DNA of 64,000 nt from Desulfobacterales bacterium. GTDB lineage: Bacteria > Desulfobacterota > Desulfobacteria > Desulfobacterales > JAFDDL01. The stretch is taken from positions 1 to 64,000 of the forward strand of contig JAVEYW010000004.1 of assembly GCA_034003325.1 (NCBI GenBank). Reading direction: 5' to 3'. Numbering within the stretch: position 1 is the first letter of the stretch; the number at the start of each line of letters is the position of its first letter. The notes beneath the pieces were generated by a model. It made no database searches. It had not been told where the DNA came from and was given only the letters and a program-made list of their open reading frames with translations. Shown here one piece after another: positions 56,111 through 64,000 of this stretch. A program made the position numbers and the translations under genes.

Positions 56111-56117
56111 GGACAGC

Positions 56118-56942
56118 ATGTTGATAGCAGATAAGACATATCGATGGGCATTGTCCGGATTAAAGGGAGTTCTTGGCGTCGGCATCCCATTGCTCGTTGC
56201 AGGTATTTTCTTTTTTGGCTGCGCGGTTACGCAGCTGCCACCCCCTGAAAAGGATTCCGGTATTCGTTGGGAAGGAAAAACCGCGGCAGAAGTTTTCGCC
56301 GACCTTGATCGGGCGCAGCAACAAATCAGGAACTTCACCGCGGCCTTTGCCATCTCCATGACCCCGCCGCCCAAGGGCCGGCCGTCATCTCTTCAGGGGG
56401 TGCTGTTTTTTCAAAAAACCCCGGCCGGCCCGATGGTTCGAATTCAGGGCACGGGGCCTTTCGGTCGAACGGTATTTGACATGGTGCGGCGTTCCGACCA
56501 AATTGAAATCTATATTCCTGCAAAAAAAACGCTATATCGCGGGCCGGTGCCGACGCATACCGGCGACCCCTGGGGAAATCTCTTTGCTGGCATGTTCACG
56601 GATTTTTCAAAAACAGTCCTTAAAAGCGATTCTCCGCTTCGAATTGACGCCGACACGGTTCGTCTGAACCTTGTAAACGGATTTTTGATACTGGACAAAC
56701 ACACCGGGCTTCTGAAAAGCCACCACCAAAAGGACCAAATCGTCACTTATGATGCGTTTGTTCATCAGGACGCGCTGCCGAGCATTCCCGGCCATATTCA
56801 TTTGGAGAAAACGGACGACTCCCTTCGGGTGGAGTGCCGATTGGATCAGATTCAAGTCAATACCGACCTGGGCAATGCCTTTGACTTATCCCGTTACATC
56901 CCGAATTCCGTTCGGAATATCAGTGAGTTGAACCGGAACTGA
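56118..56942 (+). CDS. outer-membrane lipoprotein, LolB/DUF4292-like
   Basis: A 274-aa protein with a signal segment ending in a lipobox (GIFFFGC, cysteine near residue 35), followed by an all-beta domain resembling the LolA/LolB or DUF4292 fold (AFAISMTPPPKGRPSSLQGV, VRIQGTGPFGRTVFDM, IEIYIPAKKTLYRG). It lies 7 bp after the radical SAM gene and 3 bp before the FabD-like gene. Proteins of this fold carry or insert lipids at the outer membrane, so it may export the product of the cluster; this is inference. Confidence 0.72.
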   Translation: MLIADKTYRWALSGLKGVLGVGIPLLVAGIFFFGCAVTQLPPPEKDSGIRWEGKTAAEVFADLDRAQQQIRNFTAAFAISMTPPPKGRPSSLQGVLFFQKTPAGPMVRIQGTGPFGRTVFDMVRRSDQIEIYIPAKKTLYRGPVPTHTGDPWGNLFAGMFTDFSKTVLKSDSPLRIDADTVRLNLVNGFLILDKHTGLLKSHHQKDQIVTYDAFVHQDALPSIPGHIHLEKTDDSLRVECRLDQIQVNTDLGNAFDLSRYIPNSVRNISELNRN

Positions 56943-56945
56943 CGT

Positions 56946-57896
56946 ATGGGCGATCTCTCAAAAAAACCGACAAGTGCTCTCTTTCTCTTTCCCGGGCAAG
57001 GCGCTCAGCATGTGGGTATGGGAAAAGAGCTGTACGGGGCCTTCGCTGCGGCTCGCGACATTTATGATCAGGCGGATTCACTGCTCGGTTTTCCCTTGAG
57101 CAGGCTTTGCTTTAAGGGACCGGAGGCCGAATTATTCCAAGATATCAATGCGCAACTGGCCGTATACACAACCAGTTGCGCGATCGCGGACGTACTGCGT
57201 GCGGCACATATTTTGCCATCCATCGTTACCGGCTACAGCTCGGGATTCTATGCAGCGGCCTATGCGGCCGGCAGCTTTGATTTTAAAACCGGGCTTAAGA
57301 TTGTCCGCAGCGCCGGGGAAAATCTACTTGAAGAAGGCGGCAAAACAGACGGCGCCATGGCAGCCATTTTCGGCCTGAGCCGGGAAAAGGTGGCGGAAAT
57401 ATGCCGGCAAACGGGAAACGTCGTCATCGCCATCGCAAACACAGCCCATCAGATAGTGATTTCCGGTCTGCGATCGGCCATCGCTTCGGTCATCGAAACA
57501 TGCCGGGCAAAGGATGCCCTGGATGCCTATTTTCTGCCGGCCCAAACAGCCTATCACTCCCCGTTTGTCGCGGATAGTTGCGAGCGATTTTTAAATGAAA
57601 TTCCGGATGATTTTTTTCGTGCCGCCACCGTGCCGATTTTTTCCTATTCATTTTTGCGAAAAGTGCAAGCGCCGCTTGACATAAAAACCTGCATGGCCCG
57701 GCAGCTCAGTCAATCCGTGCTTTGGGTGGATCTGATCAAGACCTTGCGAGACAACGGCCCGGGCCACTGGATTGAAGTCGGTCCTGGAACCATGCTGTCC
57801 AGATCCGTGCGATGGACCGATCGAGCCATCGATATCCTCCACACCGCCAGAGTGAAAGATATTGTGTCCGTTATTGAAAGGATGGCAAATAATTGA
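56946..57896 (+). CDS. FabD-like acyl carrier protein malonyltransferase
   Basis: A 316-aa acyltransferase with LFPGQGAQHVGMGKEL at the N-terminus, the active-site serine in GYSSG near residue 97 and the histidine in AYHSPFV near 200. These are the FabD/polyketide acyltransferase motifs; FabD usually has GHSLG, so the changed nucleophile elbow suggests a specialised rather than housekeeping enzyme. It transfers malonyl or another acyl group to an acyl carrier protein. The stop overlaps the start of the FabZ-like gene. Confidence 0.83.
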   Translation: MGDLSKKPTSALFLFPGQGAQHVGMGKELYGAFAAARDIYDQADSLLGFPLSRLCFKGPEAELFQDINAQLAVYTTSCAIADVLRAAHILPSIVTGYSSGFYAAAYAAGSFDFKTGLKIVRSAGENLLEEGGKTDGAMAAIFGLSREKVAEICRQTGNVVIAIANTAHQIVISGLRSAIASVIETCRAKDALDAYFLPAQTAYHSPFVADSCERFLNEIPDDFFRAATVPIFSYSFLRKVQAPLDIKTCMARQLSQSVLWVDLIKTLRDNGPGHWIEVGPGTMLSRSVRWTDRAIDILHTARVKDIVSVIERMANN

Positions 57897-58357
57897 ACAC
57901 GTCGGAAACCAGCCTGTCAGATATTCTGCGATTACTCCCCCACCGGGATCCGTTTCTGTTTGTGGACAAAATCTTATCGGTGGAAGACAACCGCCGCGTG
58001 ATTGCGGAAAAGCACCTTGATCCGGACAGCGGCTTTTTTGCCGGTCATTTTCCGGGGCATCCGGTCATGCCGGGGGTACTGATTTCCGAAGCCCTGGCCC
58101 AGACCGGCGGCATTTTAATCGGCATTCGCTTGCAGGCGGAAAAAGGGGTTGAAGGCCTTGCGGGAAAAGGCGTCTTTCTGGCGAGTGTCCATATGAAATA
58201 TTATCAACCGGCCTTGCCGGGCCAGACGATTCGTCTCGAAGCGGAACTGAAAAAAGAATTCGCCGGCATGTATTTATTCGATGTGGCGGCATTTGAGTCG
58301 GACAAATGTATCGCCAAGGGCTCGATATCCCTGGCGAAAGGAGAGCTTCCCGCCTAA
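57893..58357 (+). CDS. FabZ-like 3-hydroxyacyl-ACP dehydratase
   Basis: A 154-aa hot-dog-fold dehydratase with LLPHRDPFLFVDKI and the catalytic signature AGHFPGHPVMPGVL; the catalytic glutamate is in ISEALAQ. It removes water from beta-hydroxyacyl chains. The likely start is the TTG at 57893, overlapping the FabD-like stop by 4 bp. No ketosynthase or carrier protein is nearby, so the cluster must borrow these from elsewhere or supply only part of a pathway. Confidence 0.85.
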   Translation: MNTSETSLSDILRLLPHRDPFLFVDKILSVEDNRRVIAEKHLDPDSGFFAGHFPGHPVMPGVLISEALAQTGGILIGIRLQAEKGVEGLAGKGVFLASVHMKYYQPALPGQTIRLEAELKKEFAGMYLFDVAAFESDKCIAKGSISLAKGELPA

Positions 58358-58475
58358 TCCGGCTTCGCCGGATGCCATAAGCTTGAAAGCCGGGAAGCCT
58401 GAAGGAAAAACGCAAGTATCAACTATATACAAGTAGATACAAGCATGTATGCTACCGCATGTGTATTTCTGATAA
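58353..58475 (+). repeat. degenerate copy of the dispersed repeat
   Basis: It begins CCTAATCCGGCTTCGCCGGA, has a diverged middle and contains GTATTTCTGATAACG near 58462, matching the end of the repeat family only loosely. It overlaps the stop codon of the FabZ-like gene. Confidence 0.5.
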
Positions 58476-58501
58476 CGCTTTTAACGAAAGGACCGAATGG
58501 A

Positions 58502-59542
58502 TCAAGCCTTCGCCCCTCCCCACAAATTCGGATAAAACCGGTTGATAAAGGGCTTAATCAGTTGAACCCGAAGGCCGATCCTTTTCAACACCTGCTCTGC
58601 GACGGTCACCACGAGCAGTATCGGCAGCATTTGAGTGGCGCGCAGGATGACAAAATAACCGCAGTTTAAATTCCGGATGGATGCAAAATTGTTTTTGATC
58701 CATCGTGAGAGAAACACATATTCCAGAAAATAAAAAACGGTCGCCGGAAAAATCGTCATCATGGTAAACACCTGAAACCGGCCGTTAATAAACTTATGGC
58801 TGCCTATTCTGTCTCTGATACCCCCTTTTGTATAGGTGTAGGGCCGATTGGCGCACACCCCTTCGATCAGCCACTTAACCCACAAATAGGAGATGATATA
58901 AGCGGTAATGTCATCCACGTCGATCACGGGTCTGAAGTGACTGACATTGTTCTCGTATATCGCCCGAATGGGAACCTGTCGAATGAGGGTGCCGGTGTCC
59001 CCCGCCTTAATCAAAATTTCGGTTTCCGTGGTATATCTTTCCGCGGTCAGGGTCAGTTTTTTTATCAAACCCAGCGGATACAGCCTGTACCCGCATTGGG
59101 TATCTTCTATATATTGGTTGGCGGCCAGGGATACAAAAAACCGGGCGATATGCATGGAATTATATCGGCCCCCAGGGATTTTATTTTTCTCCATCATTCT
59201 GGAGCCCAGAATCAGATCCTCCGGGTGTGCCTGATGGGCGTTTAAAAATAACGGAATAGCCTTCGGATCATGCTGACCATCTGCATCCAGGCTGATTGCA
59301 GCATCAAAGCCTTTCTCGATTGCCAAATGAAAGAGTTGCTTTAAGGCATGGCCTTTACCTTGATTTTTATTTATGGTAATGACCGTCGCGCCGGCCTTCA
59401 AGGCTATTCGGCCGGTATCATCGACAGACCCGTCGTCTGCCACCAAAACACAGGAAACGTGTTTCAACGCACCCCGAACCACCTGACCGACGGTGGCGGC
59501 GGCGTTATATGCGGGAATTATGACACAGATATTGGATTGCAT
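58502..59542 (-). CDS. family 2 glycosyltransferase with C-terminal membrane region
   Basis: A 346-aa protein with the GT2 fold: VIIPAYNAAATVG, ADDGSVDDT, SLDADGQHDP (the DxD-type site) and DTQCGYRLYPL. Hydrophobic segments near residues 260-320 would anchor it in the membrane. It resembles dolichol-phosphate-mannose-type transferases. It converges on the lipid-type cluster and could glycosylate its product, as glycosyltransferases do in aryl-polyene clusters, but the opposite strand makes this link weak. Confidence 0.83.
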   Translation of the reverse strand: MQSNICVIIPAYNAAATVGQVVRGALKHVSCVLVADDGSVDDTGRIALKAGATVITINKNQGKGHALKQLFHLAIEKGFDAAISLDADGQHDPKAIPLFLNAHQAHPEDLILGSRMMEKNKIPGGRYNSMHIARFFVSLAANQYIEDTQCGYRLYPLGLIKKLTLTAERYTTETEILIKAGDTGTLIRQVPIRAIYENNVSHFRPVIDVDDITAYIISYLWVKWLIEGVCANRPYTYTKGGIRDRIGSHKFINGRFQVFTMMTIFPATVFYFLEYVFLSRWIKNNFASIRNLNCGYFVILRATQMLPILLVVTVAEQVLKRIGLRVQLIKPFINRFYPNLWGGAKA

Positions 59543-59745
59543 TCGTCATCAGGCTGAGCTTACCAACGCCCAAACGATTCGGGTCGGCGCAGCGCCCAAT
59601 TTCCCTATTATTTATTTAAGTTACAATAGCTTAACAACGATCAATTCGACTCTTCACTATCCGAGAAGCGTCATCTTGTCAACAGAATTAGATGTCAGCG
59701 AATCTAAAGATAATTGAAATATCAATAGGTTGAAAAGGATACCCC

Positions 59746-60570
59746 ATGATTAAGTTGGTCATCGACCCGACCCGATGCGCAAAGGAAAACTTCTGTATCG
59801 ACGAATGCCCCAGGCAAATTATTCGATTAAACAACGAGACCGGTCTTCCGGAAATCAAACCCGGGCACATGAAATATTGCATTCTCTGCGGTCACTGCAT
59901 CGCGGTGTGCCCCCATTCCGCGCTTGAGCACACGCAGATTCCCAAGGATGCGTGCCCACCCGTTGATGCCGCACTTGCAATTAACAAGGCACAGATGATT
60001 CAGTTTTTTCGCGTTAGACGTTCGGCCAGGGTCTTTAAGGATACACCAGTTGAAAAAGAGAAAATTCAGGCGCTCATCGACATCGCCAAATATGCCCCTA
60101 CGGCCAATAATTCCCAGATGTTGGAATGGATCGTGCTGACGGATAAAGAACAAGTCACCGGACTGGCGGCGACTACCATCGAGTGGATGCGCAGTCTCAT
60201 TCAAATAGGCCCGCAAGCGATCTATTCGCCCTATGTCGTCCCACTGGTGGCCGCCTGGGACAAAGGCTATGACCGGGTGTTGAAAAATGCGCCGGTATTG
60301 ATCTTTGCCACGGCGCCCGCGGAAGCCTTTTACGGCATGACCGATTCAACCATTGCTCTGTCGCACCTCGAATTGGCGGCGCCGAGTGTGGGATTGAGTA
60401 CCTGTTGGGCAGGCTTGCTGCATCGGGCGATGGTTCAATACGAACCCCTGAGGGCCTATGTGGGACTATCAGCGGATTATCCCCATTTTTATCCGATGAT
60501 GCTCGGTTACTCGAAACATCAGTATCACCGGCTACCGGAACGAAAACCGCCGACCATTCATTGGCGATAA
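59746..60570 (+). CDS. ferredoxin-nitroreductase fusion
   Basis: A 274-aa protein with two ferredoxin cysteine motifs near residues 11-65 (CAKENFCIDECP and CILCGHCIAVCP) followed by a nitroreductase domain (RRSARVFKDTPVEKEKI, YAPTANNSQ) that binds FMN. Such fusions are common in anaerobes; they pass electrons from ferredoxin to a flavin, and the substrates are mostly unknown. AAAAGGA precedes the ATG. Confidence 0.85.
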   Translation: MIKLVIDPTRCAKENFCIDECPRQIIRLNNETGLPEIKPGHMKYCILCGHCIAVCPHSALEHTQIPKDACPPVDAALAINKAQMIQFFRVRRSARVFKDTPVEKEKIQALIDIAKYAPTANNSQMLEWIVLTDKEQVTGLAATTIEWMRSLIQIGPQAIYSPYVVPLVAAWDKGYDRVLKNAPVLIFATAPAEAFYGMTDSTIALSHLELAAPSVGLSTCWAGLLHRAMVQYEPLRAYVGLSADYPHFYPMMLGYSKHQYHRLPERKPPTIHWR

Positions 60571-60745
60571 ATGAATCACAAGGCCTTTGCGAATGTAAAC
60601 AAAGGTAAAACGTCCATTGATCAGTTTGCCACGAATAAATTACGGTTGACAACCCGCTATCGAATCTTTTAAAAGAGCGGACAAGGTTTGCTGAACCTCG
60701 CGCCTTGCTGATGCAACCGAGCTGGAAAGTTACAAATGTAATCGG

Positions 60746-60771
60746 GGAGCATAGCCGTTTGTGTATGCTCC
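60746..60771 (+). promoter_or_regulatory. hairpin in the leader of the NlpC/P60 gene
   Basis: GGAGCATA and TATGCTCC form an 8-bp perfect stem with a 10-nt loop, 45 bp before the start codon, followed by GGGTTGTATTTTCC. It could be a weak terminator or a leader element. Confidence 0.4.
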
Positions 60772-60816
60772 GGGTTGTATTTTCCATAACACAGTTAATA
60801 AACAAGCAGAGCCCGA

Positions 60817-62013
60817 ATGCACCACATACGCTATTGCAACCGTTTTATTCGATTATTCATTATCTTATGGGTCGCAGTGCCTCTAATCAACGTAACCCCT
60901 TGTTATGCAATAGAAAAAAAACAAGCCAAATTCAAAAAAAGCGCCTCTTATAAAGCAAGAGTTCAAAAAAAAGCAAAGGTTCCAAAAAATTATTGGGCCG
61001 GATTGGACCCGACGGAGATACCTGAAGCCGATACGGTATTTAAATATCTCGGCATCCCTTATATCAGAGGCGGCACCGGCAAAAAAGGGTTTGATTGTTC
61101 CGGGTTAACCCAACGGCTTTATTCTGAAATTTTTGGTCTTGCCCTGCCGCATAACTCCTATCAGCAAAGCAAGCTGAATATCTTGGAAGAGGTTCCATTA
61201 GAGGAGGACGAGTTCGAACCGAATGATCTGTTATTTTTCGCCTATAAATCGAAACGGATCAATCATGTGGGCATTTATCTTGCCGACGGCAAGTTTTTGC
61301 ATGCCTCACCGAAGGGCGGCGTCAAAATCTCCAACATGCAGGATCCGTTCTGGCAACGCACACTGGTGGCCTCTCGCAGAGTCAAGGATACCGTGCTTGC
61401 AAAGGCTGCTGGAACTATGGCGCCAAAAGCGATAGACGGATCGGATGTGTTTGAAGACCATGAAATTTCAGTTGGATATGCCGCCGCCCTGGATGAAAAC
61501 CTCTTCGTCAATCTCGAAACATTTTATTCGGGCCGGTTCACGACACAACATGTGGCGTCTGCGGAACCGTTTGACTTTTATCGCAAGGGTCCCACCCAAC
61601 AGGCGGCCATGGGTCATGAATTCTGGCAGGGGATCAGAATTTCTGCCGATATTCATCCCGCGCAGTGGTTGCGCATCACGCCTTCTCTCGGCATGCTGGA
61701 CGGGCCTTCGATGGCCGATGACATCAACAGGAACTGGCAGGTCTACGGGCTTGAAGCGGCTCTTTCACCGCTGGCGTACAACTGGTCGCTTACCCTTTCC
61801 GTGCGGTCGCTGCTGAACGAGAGCTATTACGCCGCCTACGAAAATGCGCCGGACACAAATATGGGGCTTTATTTCAACTATCGGGTGTCCGACACAATGG
61901 GCCTTTCCGTTATGGGTAATTGGGAAGGCGCTTATCTTATGCGGGAAACCGGAGCGGACGATCTGCTTCGAGACGTTCGGGACGTATCGGTTAACCTGAA
62001 TTTTTCCTTTTAG
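60817..62013 (+). CDS. NlpC/P60 peptidase fused to an outer-membrane beta-barrel-like domain
   Basis: A 398-aa exported protein. After a signal peptide (FIILWVAVPLINVTPCYA) and a lysine-rich linker, residues about 70-190 form an NlpC/P60 domain with catalytic C94 in FDCSGLTQ, H near 150 in NHVGIYLADG and the third site residue in FLHASPKG. Residues about 210-398 are alternating strand-like segments ending in VSVNLNFSF, a typical C-terminal phenylalanine barrel ending. NlpC/P60 enzymes cut peptidoglycan peptides. A peptidase tethered to a barrel is unusual. The start has only a weak ribosome site. Confidence 0.75.
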   Translation: MHHIRYCNRFIRLFIILWVAVPLINVTPCYAIEKKQAKFKKSASYKARVQKKAKVPKNYWAGLDPTEIPEADTVFKYLGIPYIRGGTGKKGFDCSGLTQRLYSEIFGLALPHNSYQQSKLNILEEVPLEEDEFEPNDLLFFAYKSKRINHVGIYLADGKFLHASPKGGVKISNMQDPFWQRTLVASRRVKDTVLAKAAGTMAPKAIDGSDVFEDHEISVGYAAALDENLFVNLETFYSGRFTTQHVASAEPFDFYRKGPTQQAAMGHEFWQGIRISADIHPAQWLRITPSLGMLDGPSMADDINRNWQVYGLEAALSPLAYNWSLTLSVRSLLNESYYAAYENAPDTNMGLYFNYRVSDTMGLSVMGNWEGAYLMRETGADDLLRDVRDVSVNLNFSF

Positions 62014-62039
62014 TCTGATTCGACCAAATCACTTTCAGA

Positions 62040-62573
62040 TTACAGATCCTCTTGAAGGCGCTGCATCCAGCCGGGGACGGTCGGGTTTTCCGCATCATGG
62101 TAGCTGCCCACATAGGGTTTGATGTCAATCACCGGGCTGCCATCCACGGCATCCAGCCCTTTTACCCGAAGCACATTTCCTTCCCGTTCGATCAGCGACA
62201 CGACCGAAATCAACACCGGGTTCGGCCTGGCCGGGCTGCGGGTGGCAAAAACACCTTGTTTGGGAATATCCTTTCTCCCCATGGGATGAACCTGTCGCAC
62301 CATGCGCTTTTCCGGCGTCAGAAGGTGAGGCCAGAATAGCACCAGAATATGAGAAAACCCCTCAATTCCGTCTAAAATACCATTCAGGCCGGAATCAATT
62401 ACGATCTCCGAAACCGTGGTTTTAACCTCCTTTCGAAATGCCCGAATACTTATTTTTCGCGCTTCCGGATCAAGGTCCTCTTCCGCTGCCGAAGGCATCG
62501 GTATTTTGATTCGGCTTCGAACAAAACCAACGGGTGAAAGCGTCATTCTGATGTCTTCTTTCGGGTGGCGCAT
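62040..62573 (-). CDS. trmO: TrmO-family tRNA methyltransferase
   Basis: A 177-aa protein of the UPF0066/TsaA-like family, with SPVGFVRS near the start, DGIEGFSHILVLFWPH and the signature FATRSPARPNPVLISV. TrmO methylates the N6-threonylcarbamoyladenosine at position 37 of certain tRNAs using S-adenosylmethionine. The ATG at 62573 has AAAGG 9 nt upstream; the one at 62582 is too close to it. The gene is followed by the NlpC/P60 gene on the other strand and preceded by two repeat copies. Confidence 0.82.
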   Translation of the reverse strand: MRHPKEDIRMTLSPVGFVRSRIKIPMPSAAEEDLDPEARKISIRAFRKEVKTTVSEIVIDSGLNGILDGIEGFSHILVLFWPHLLTPEKRMVRQVHPMGRKDIPKQGVFATRSPARPNPVLISVVSLIEREGNVLRVKGLDAVDGSPVIDIKPYVGSYHDAENPTVPGWMQRLQEDL

Positions 62574-62592
62574 GGCCGTCATCCTTTCCTAT

Positions 62593-62824
62593 CCTAACCC
62601 GGCGAGGCCGGATTGCTGGGAAGCTGGGATGCCGGGATGCAAAAAAAAAGGCATTTCCCACCTTCTGTGAGGATACACGCAAAAGCGTGCATGTTTCTGG
62701 TAAAGGGCCTAATCCGGCAAAGCCGGATGCTGGAATGCTGGGATGCTGGGATGCATAAAAGCCATCTTTCACCTTCGGCGAATATACACGCAAAAGCGTG
62801 TATGTTTCTGATAAAGGGCCTAAT
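62593..62824 (+). repeat. two tandem copies of the dispersed intergenic repeat
   Basis: Copy 4 (62593-62712) and copy 5 (62708-62824) share the junction CCTAAT. Each unit of about 115 bp reads CCTAA, hairpin CCGGCAAAGCCGG, short direct repeats of TGGGATGC, then CACCTTCGGCGA, hairpin ACACGCAAAAGCGTGT and TTTCTGATAAAGGGCCTAAT. Copy 5 is the cleanest unit in the window. Confidence 0.9.
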
Positions 62825-62901
62825 AGGTCCCAACGCTGGTTGGATTCCAATCAATGTTATTCATCTCCGGTATAACCTCAAGCATTTTTAAGGCGCCTGG
62901 C

Positions 62902-63969
62902 TCATCGCAGCACCATGGCCTTTTCCGGACATATCTCCTGGCAACAAAAGCAGGTGATGCATCGCGCCTCATCCACTCGGGGCAGATTTTCGCGCATGCT
63001 CAGCGCGGATACTGGGCACTGATCAATGCACGTTCCACAAGCCGTGCACAGGTCCGGGTCCGCATGGGGGCGCACCACGGTTTTACTGCGAAGCAACTGT
63101 TGAAGGCTCGAATTATTCAAAATGGCCTCACCGCTTAACGGTGGCAGCTTGAAATTTGGAATCGGTTGCAATTCACCGATAATGCTGATTTTACTCAGAT
63201 CAATCGCTCCCAGCCCCTCACGCGCAGCCTTGCATAAAAACGGCAGCCGCTCGGGTGCCATCCCCATCATGGTCGCAATAACGGCATCCAGCGCCACTGC
63301 GTTGTCCGAGGCCAATATCCGGCCGATCTGTCTGAGATCCGGCGAGGCGGGCCCGTTGCCCTCCATGCCCACAATGGCATCCACGATAAAAAAATCCGGA
63401 ATCCTGAGCCGGAAAACCTCGACAATCAGGTCGTGAAAACGCGCCGGCGTTCCGGCCAGCTTATGAAGGTTGGCCTTTTGCGCGCCGGGTAACATGCCAT
63501 AGCTGTTTTTGATCGCACCGGTCATCACCGTTAGCCCATGGGTTTTGAATTTTGGCAAACTGATGATAATATCCGCATTCAGCACGGCGGTCGAGACACT
63601 GACCGCTTCCATAAACCGGGAGTCAAACGCCACCTTTCTCGAATCGTTGCCGATATTATGATAATACCCCTTGGCAGCCGCCATCAGGCCCGTTTCTTCA
63701 AAACTGGCTTCATTGGCGCCGTAGCCGACAGCCCCCGGATTATCCCCAACCACGATGGCAGCCGGGTTCATCGTCTCAAGCTTTTCCACAACCGCCCGCA
63801 ACAGCGCCGGATGTGTAACGATGCCCTCCTGTGCCGAAGAGGCCCTGAGCACATTTGGTTTGACCAGCACGGTCTTTTCCGCCACTTTCAGTGGAAAAAG
63901 CGTAAAGGCCCTGTCCACAGCCCGGCGCACATCGTCATAGCTTGCCGTTTCTATCATCACCCGATACAT
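62902..63969 (-). CDS. DUF362 protein with two C-terminal [4Fe-4S] motifs
   Basis: A 355-aa protein with a DUF362 domain over about residues 30-290 (VLVKPNVLRASS, VVGDNPGA, SLPKFKTHGLTVMTGAIKNSYG) and a bacterial ferredoxin-like end with CTACGTCIDQCP and CITCFCCQEICP. Such proteins are common in strict anaerobes; their function is unproven, though an electron-transfer or Fe-S-dependent maturation role is often assumed. AAGGATT lies before the ATG. Confidence 0.83.
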   Translation of the reverse strand: MYRVMIETASYDDVRRAVDRAFTLFPLKVAEKTVLVKPNVLRASSAQEGIVTHPALLRAVVEKLETMNPAAIVVGDNPGAVGYGANEASFEETGLMAAAKGYYHNIGNDSRKVAFDSRFMEAVSVSTAVLNADIIISLPKFKTHGLTVMTGAIKNSYGMLPGAQKANLHKLAGTPARFHDLIVEVFRLRIPDFFIVDAIVGMEGNGPASPDLRQIGRILASDNAVALDAVIATMMGMAPERLPFLCKAAREGLGAIDLSKISIIGELQPIPNFKLPPLSGEAILNNSSLQQLLRSKTVVRPHADPDLCTACGTCIDQCPVSALSMRENLPRVDEARCITCFCCQEICPEKAMVLR

Positions 63970-64000
63970 GGCCCAATCCTTTAATCAATCTCAGTGATTG

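Noticed and set aside
60197-60805. Minus-strand frame of 202 codons
   Set aside because: Mostly antisense to the ferredoxin-nitroreductase and without family features.
62593-62824. Possible CRISPR array in the tandem repeats
   Set aside because: There are only two 115-bp units with direct contact, no unique spacers and no cas genes.
62470-62854. Minus-strand frames of 126 and 86 codons across the repeats
   Set aside because: They are translations of the dispersed repeat unit; similar peptides arise wherever the repeat occurs and do not represent genes.

Overview
The window looks like a chromosomal aromatic-hydrocarbon degradation island of an anaerobic bacterium, most likely a sulfate reducer of the Desulfobacterota. 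This is inferred from gene content: a glycyl-radical fumarate-adding enzyme, benzylsuccinate beta-oxidation genes, an oxygen-sensitive benzoyl-CoA reductase, several BadF/HgdC-type ATPases and sigma-54 regulation. No rRNA, tRNA, CRISPR array or intact transposon was seen.

Layout. (1) 1-4.5 kb: start of a DUF1302 outer-membrane gene, then the three subunits of a benzylsuccinate-synthase-type enzyme (order C-A-B, minus strand), a 400-nt leader and a sigma-54 promoter. The alpha subunit has the radical glycine and active cysteine; the two small Fe-S subunits are present; the activating enzyme is not in the window. (2) 4.5-17 kb: IS4-type transposase scraps, then genes typical of hydrophobic-compound handling (MMPL/RND transporter, BNR-repeat protein, a broken and an intact DUF1329 gene, an intact DUF1302 gene), an MFS transporter and a CoA ligase. 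The DUF1302/DUF1329 pair lies behind a second, nearly identical copy of the bss promoter block, followed by a decayed bssC. (3) 17-28.5 kb: a bbs-like set for beta-oxidation of benzylsuccinyl-CoA (bbsA, bbsB, bbsC, bbsD) interrupted by two paralogous molybdopterin oxidoreductases and a CoA ligase, and followed by FmdE-like and MoeA-like genes. (4) 28.6-33.2 kb: bzdQPON, an ATP-dependent class I benzoyl-CoA reductase with its activator subunits, divergent from a 1052-aa sigma-54 activator. (5) 36.7-44.5 kb: a tripartite RND efflux operon divergent from a second sigma-54 activator. (6) 44.6-51.4 kb: a second copy of the CoA ligase, sharing a 728-bp identical tract with the first, a TPR protein and a 1424-aa double-activase fusion protein. 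(7) 51.6-64 kb: an AbiEi-Fic gene, a broken nucleotidyltransferase, a small lipid-type cluster (acyltransferase, B12/radical SAM protein, lipoprotein, FabD-like, FabZ-like, glycosyltransferase), a ferredoxin-nitroreductase, an NlpC/P60-barrel fusion, TrmO and a DUF362 ferredoxin.

How it may work together: a methyl-aromatic such as toluene is added to fumarate (Bss), activated to a CoA ester (by enzymes outside the window or by the local ligases), oxidised through BbsCD and BbsAB to benzoyl-CoA and succinyl-CoA, and the ring is reduced by BzdNOPQ. The bss promoter, its duplicate and the bzd promoter share the same sigma-54 -24/-12 pattern and a common upstream box about 61 bp before the -24 element, so ring activation, outer-membrane uptake and ring reduction appear to be one regulon. 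The substrate itself (toluene, xylene, cresol, methylnaphthalene or another) cannot be fixed from sequence alone.
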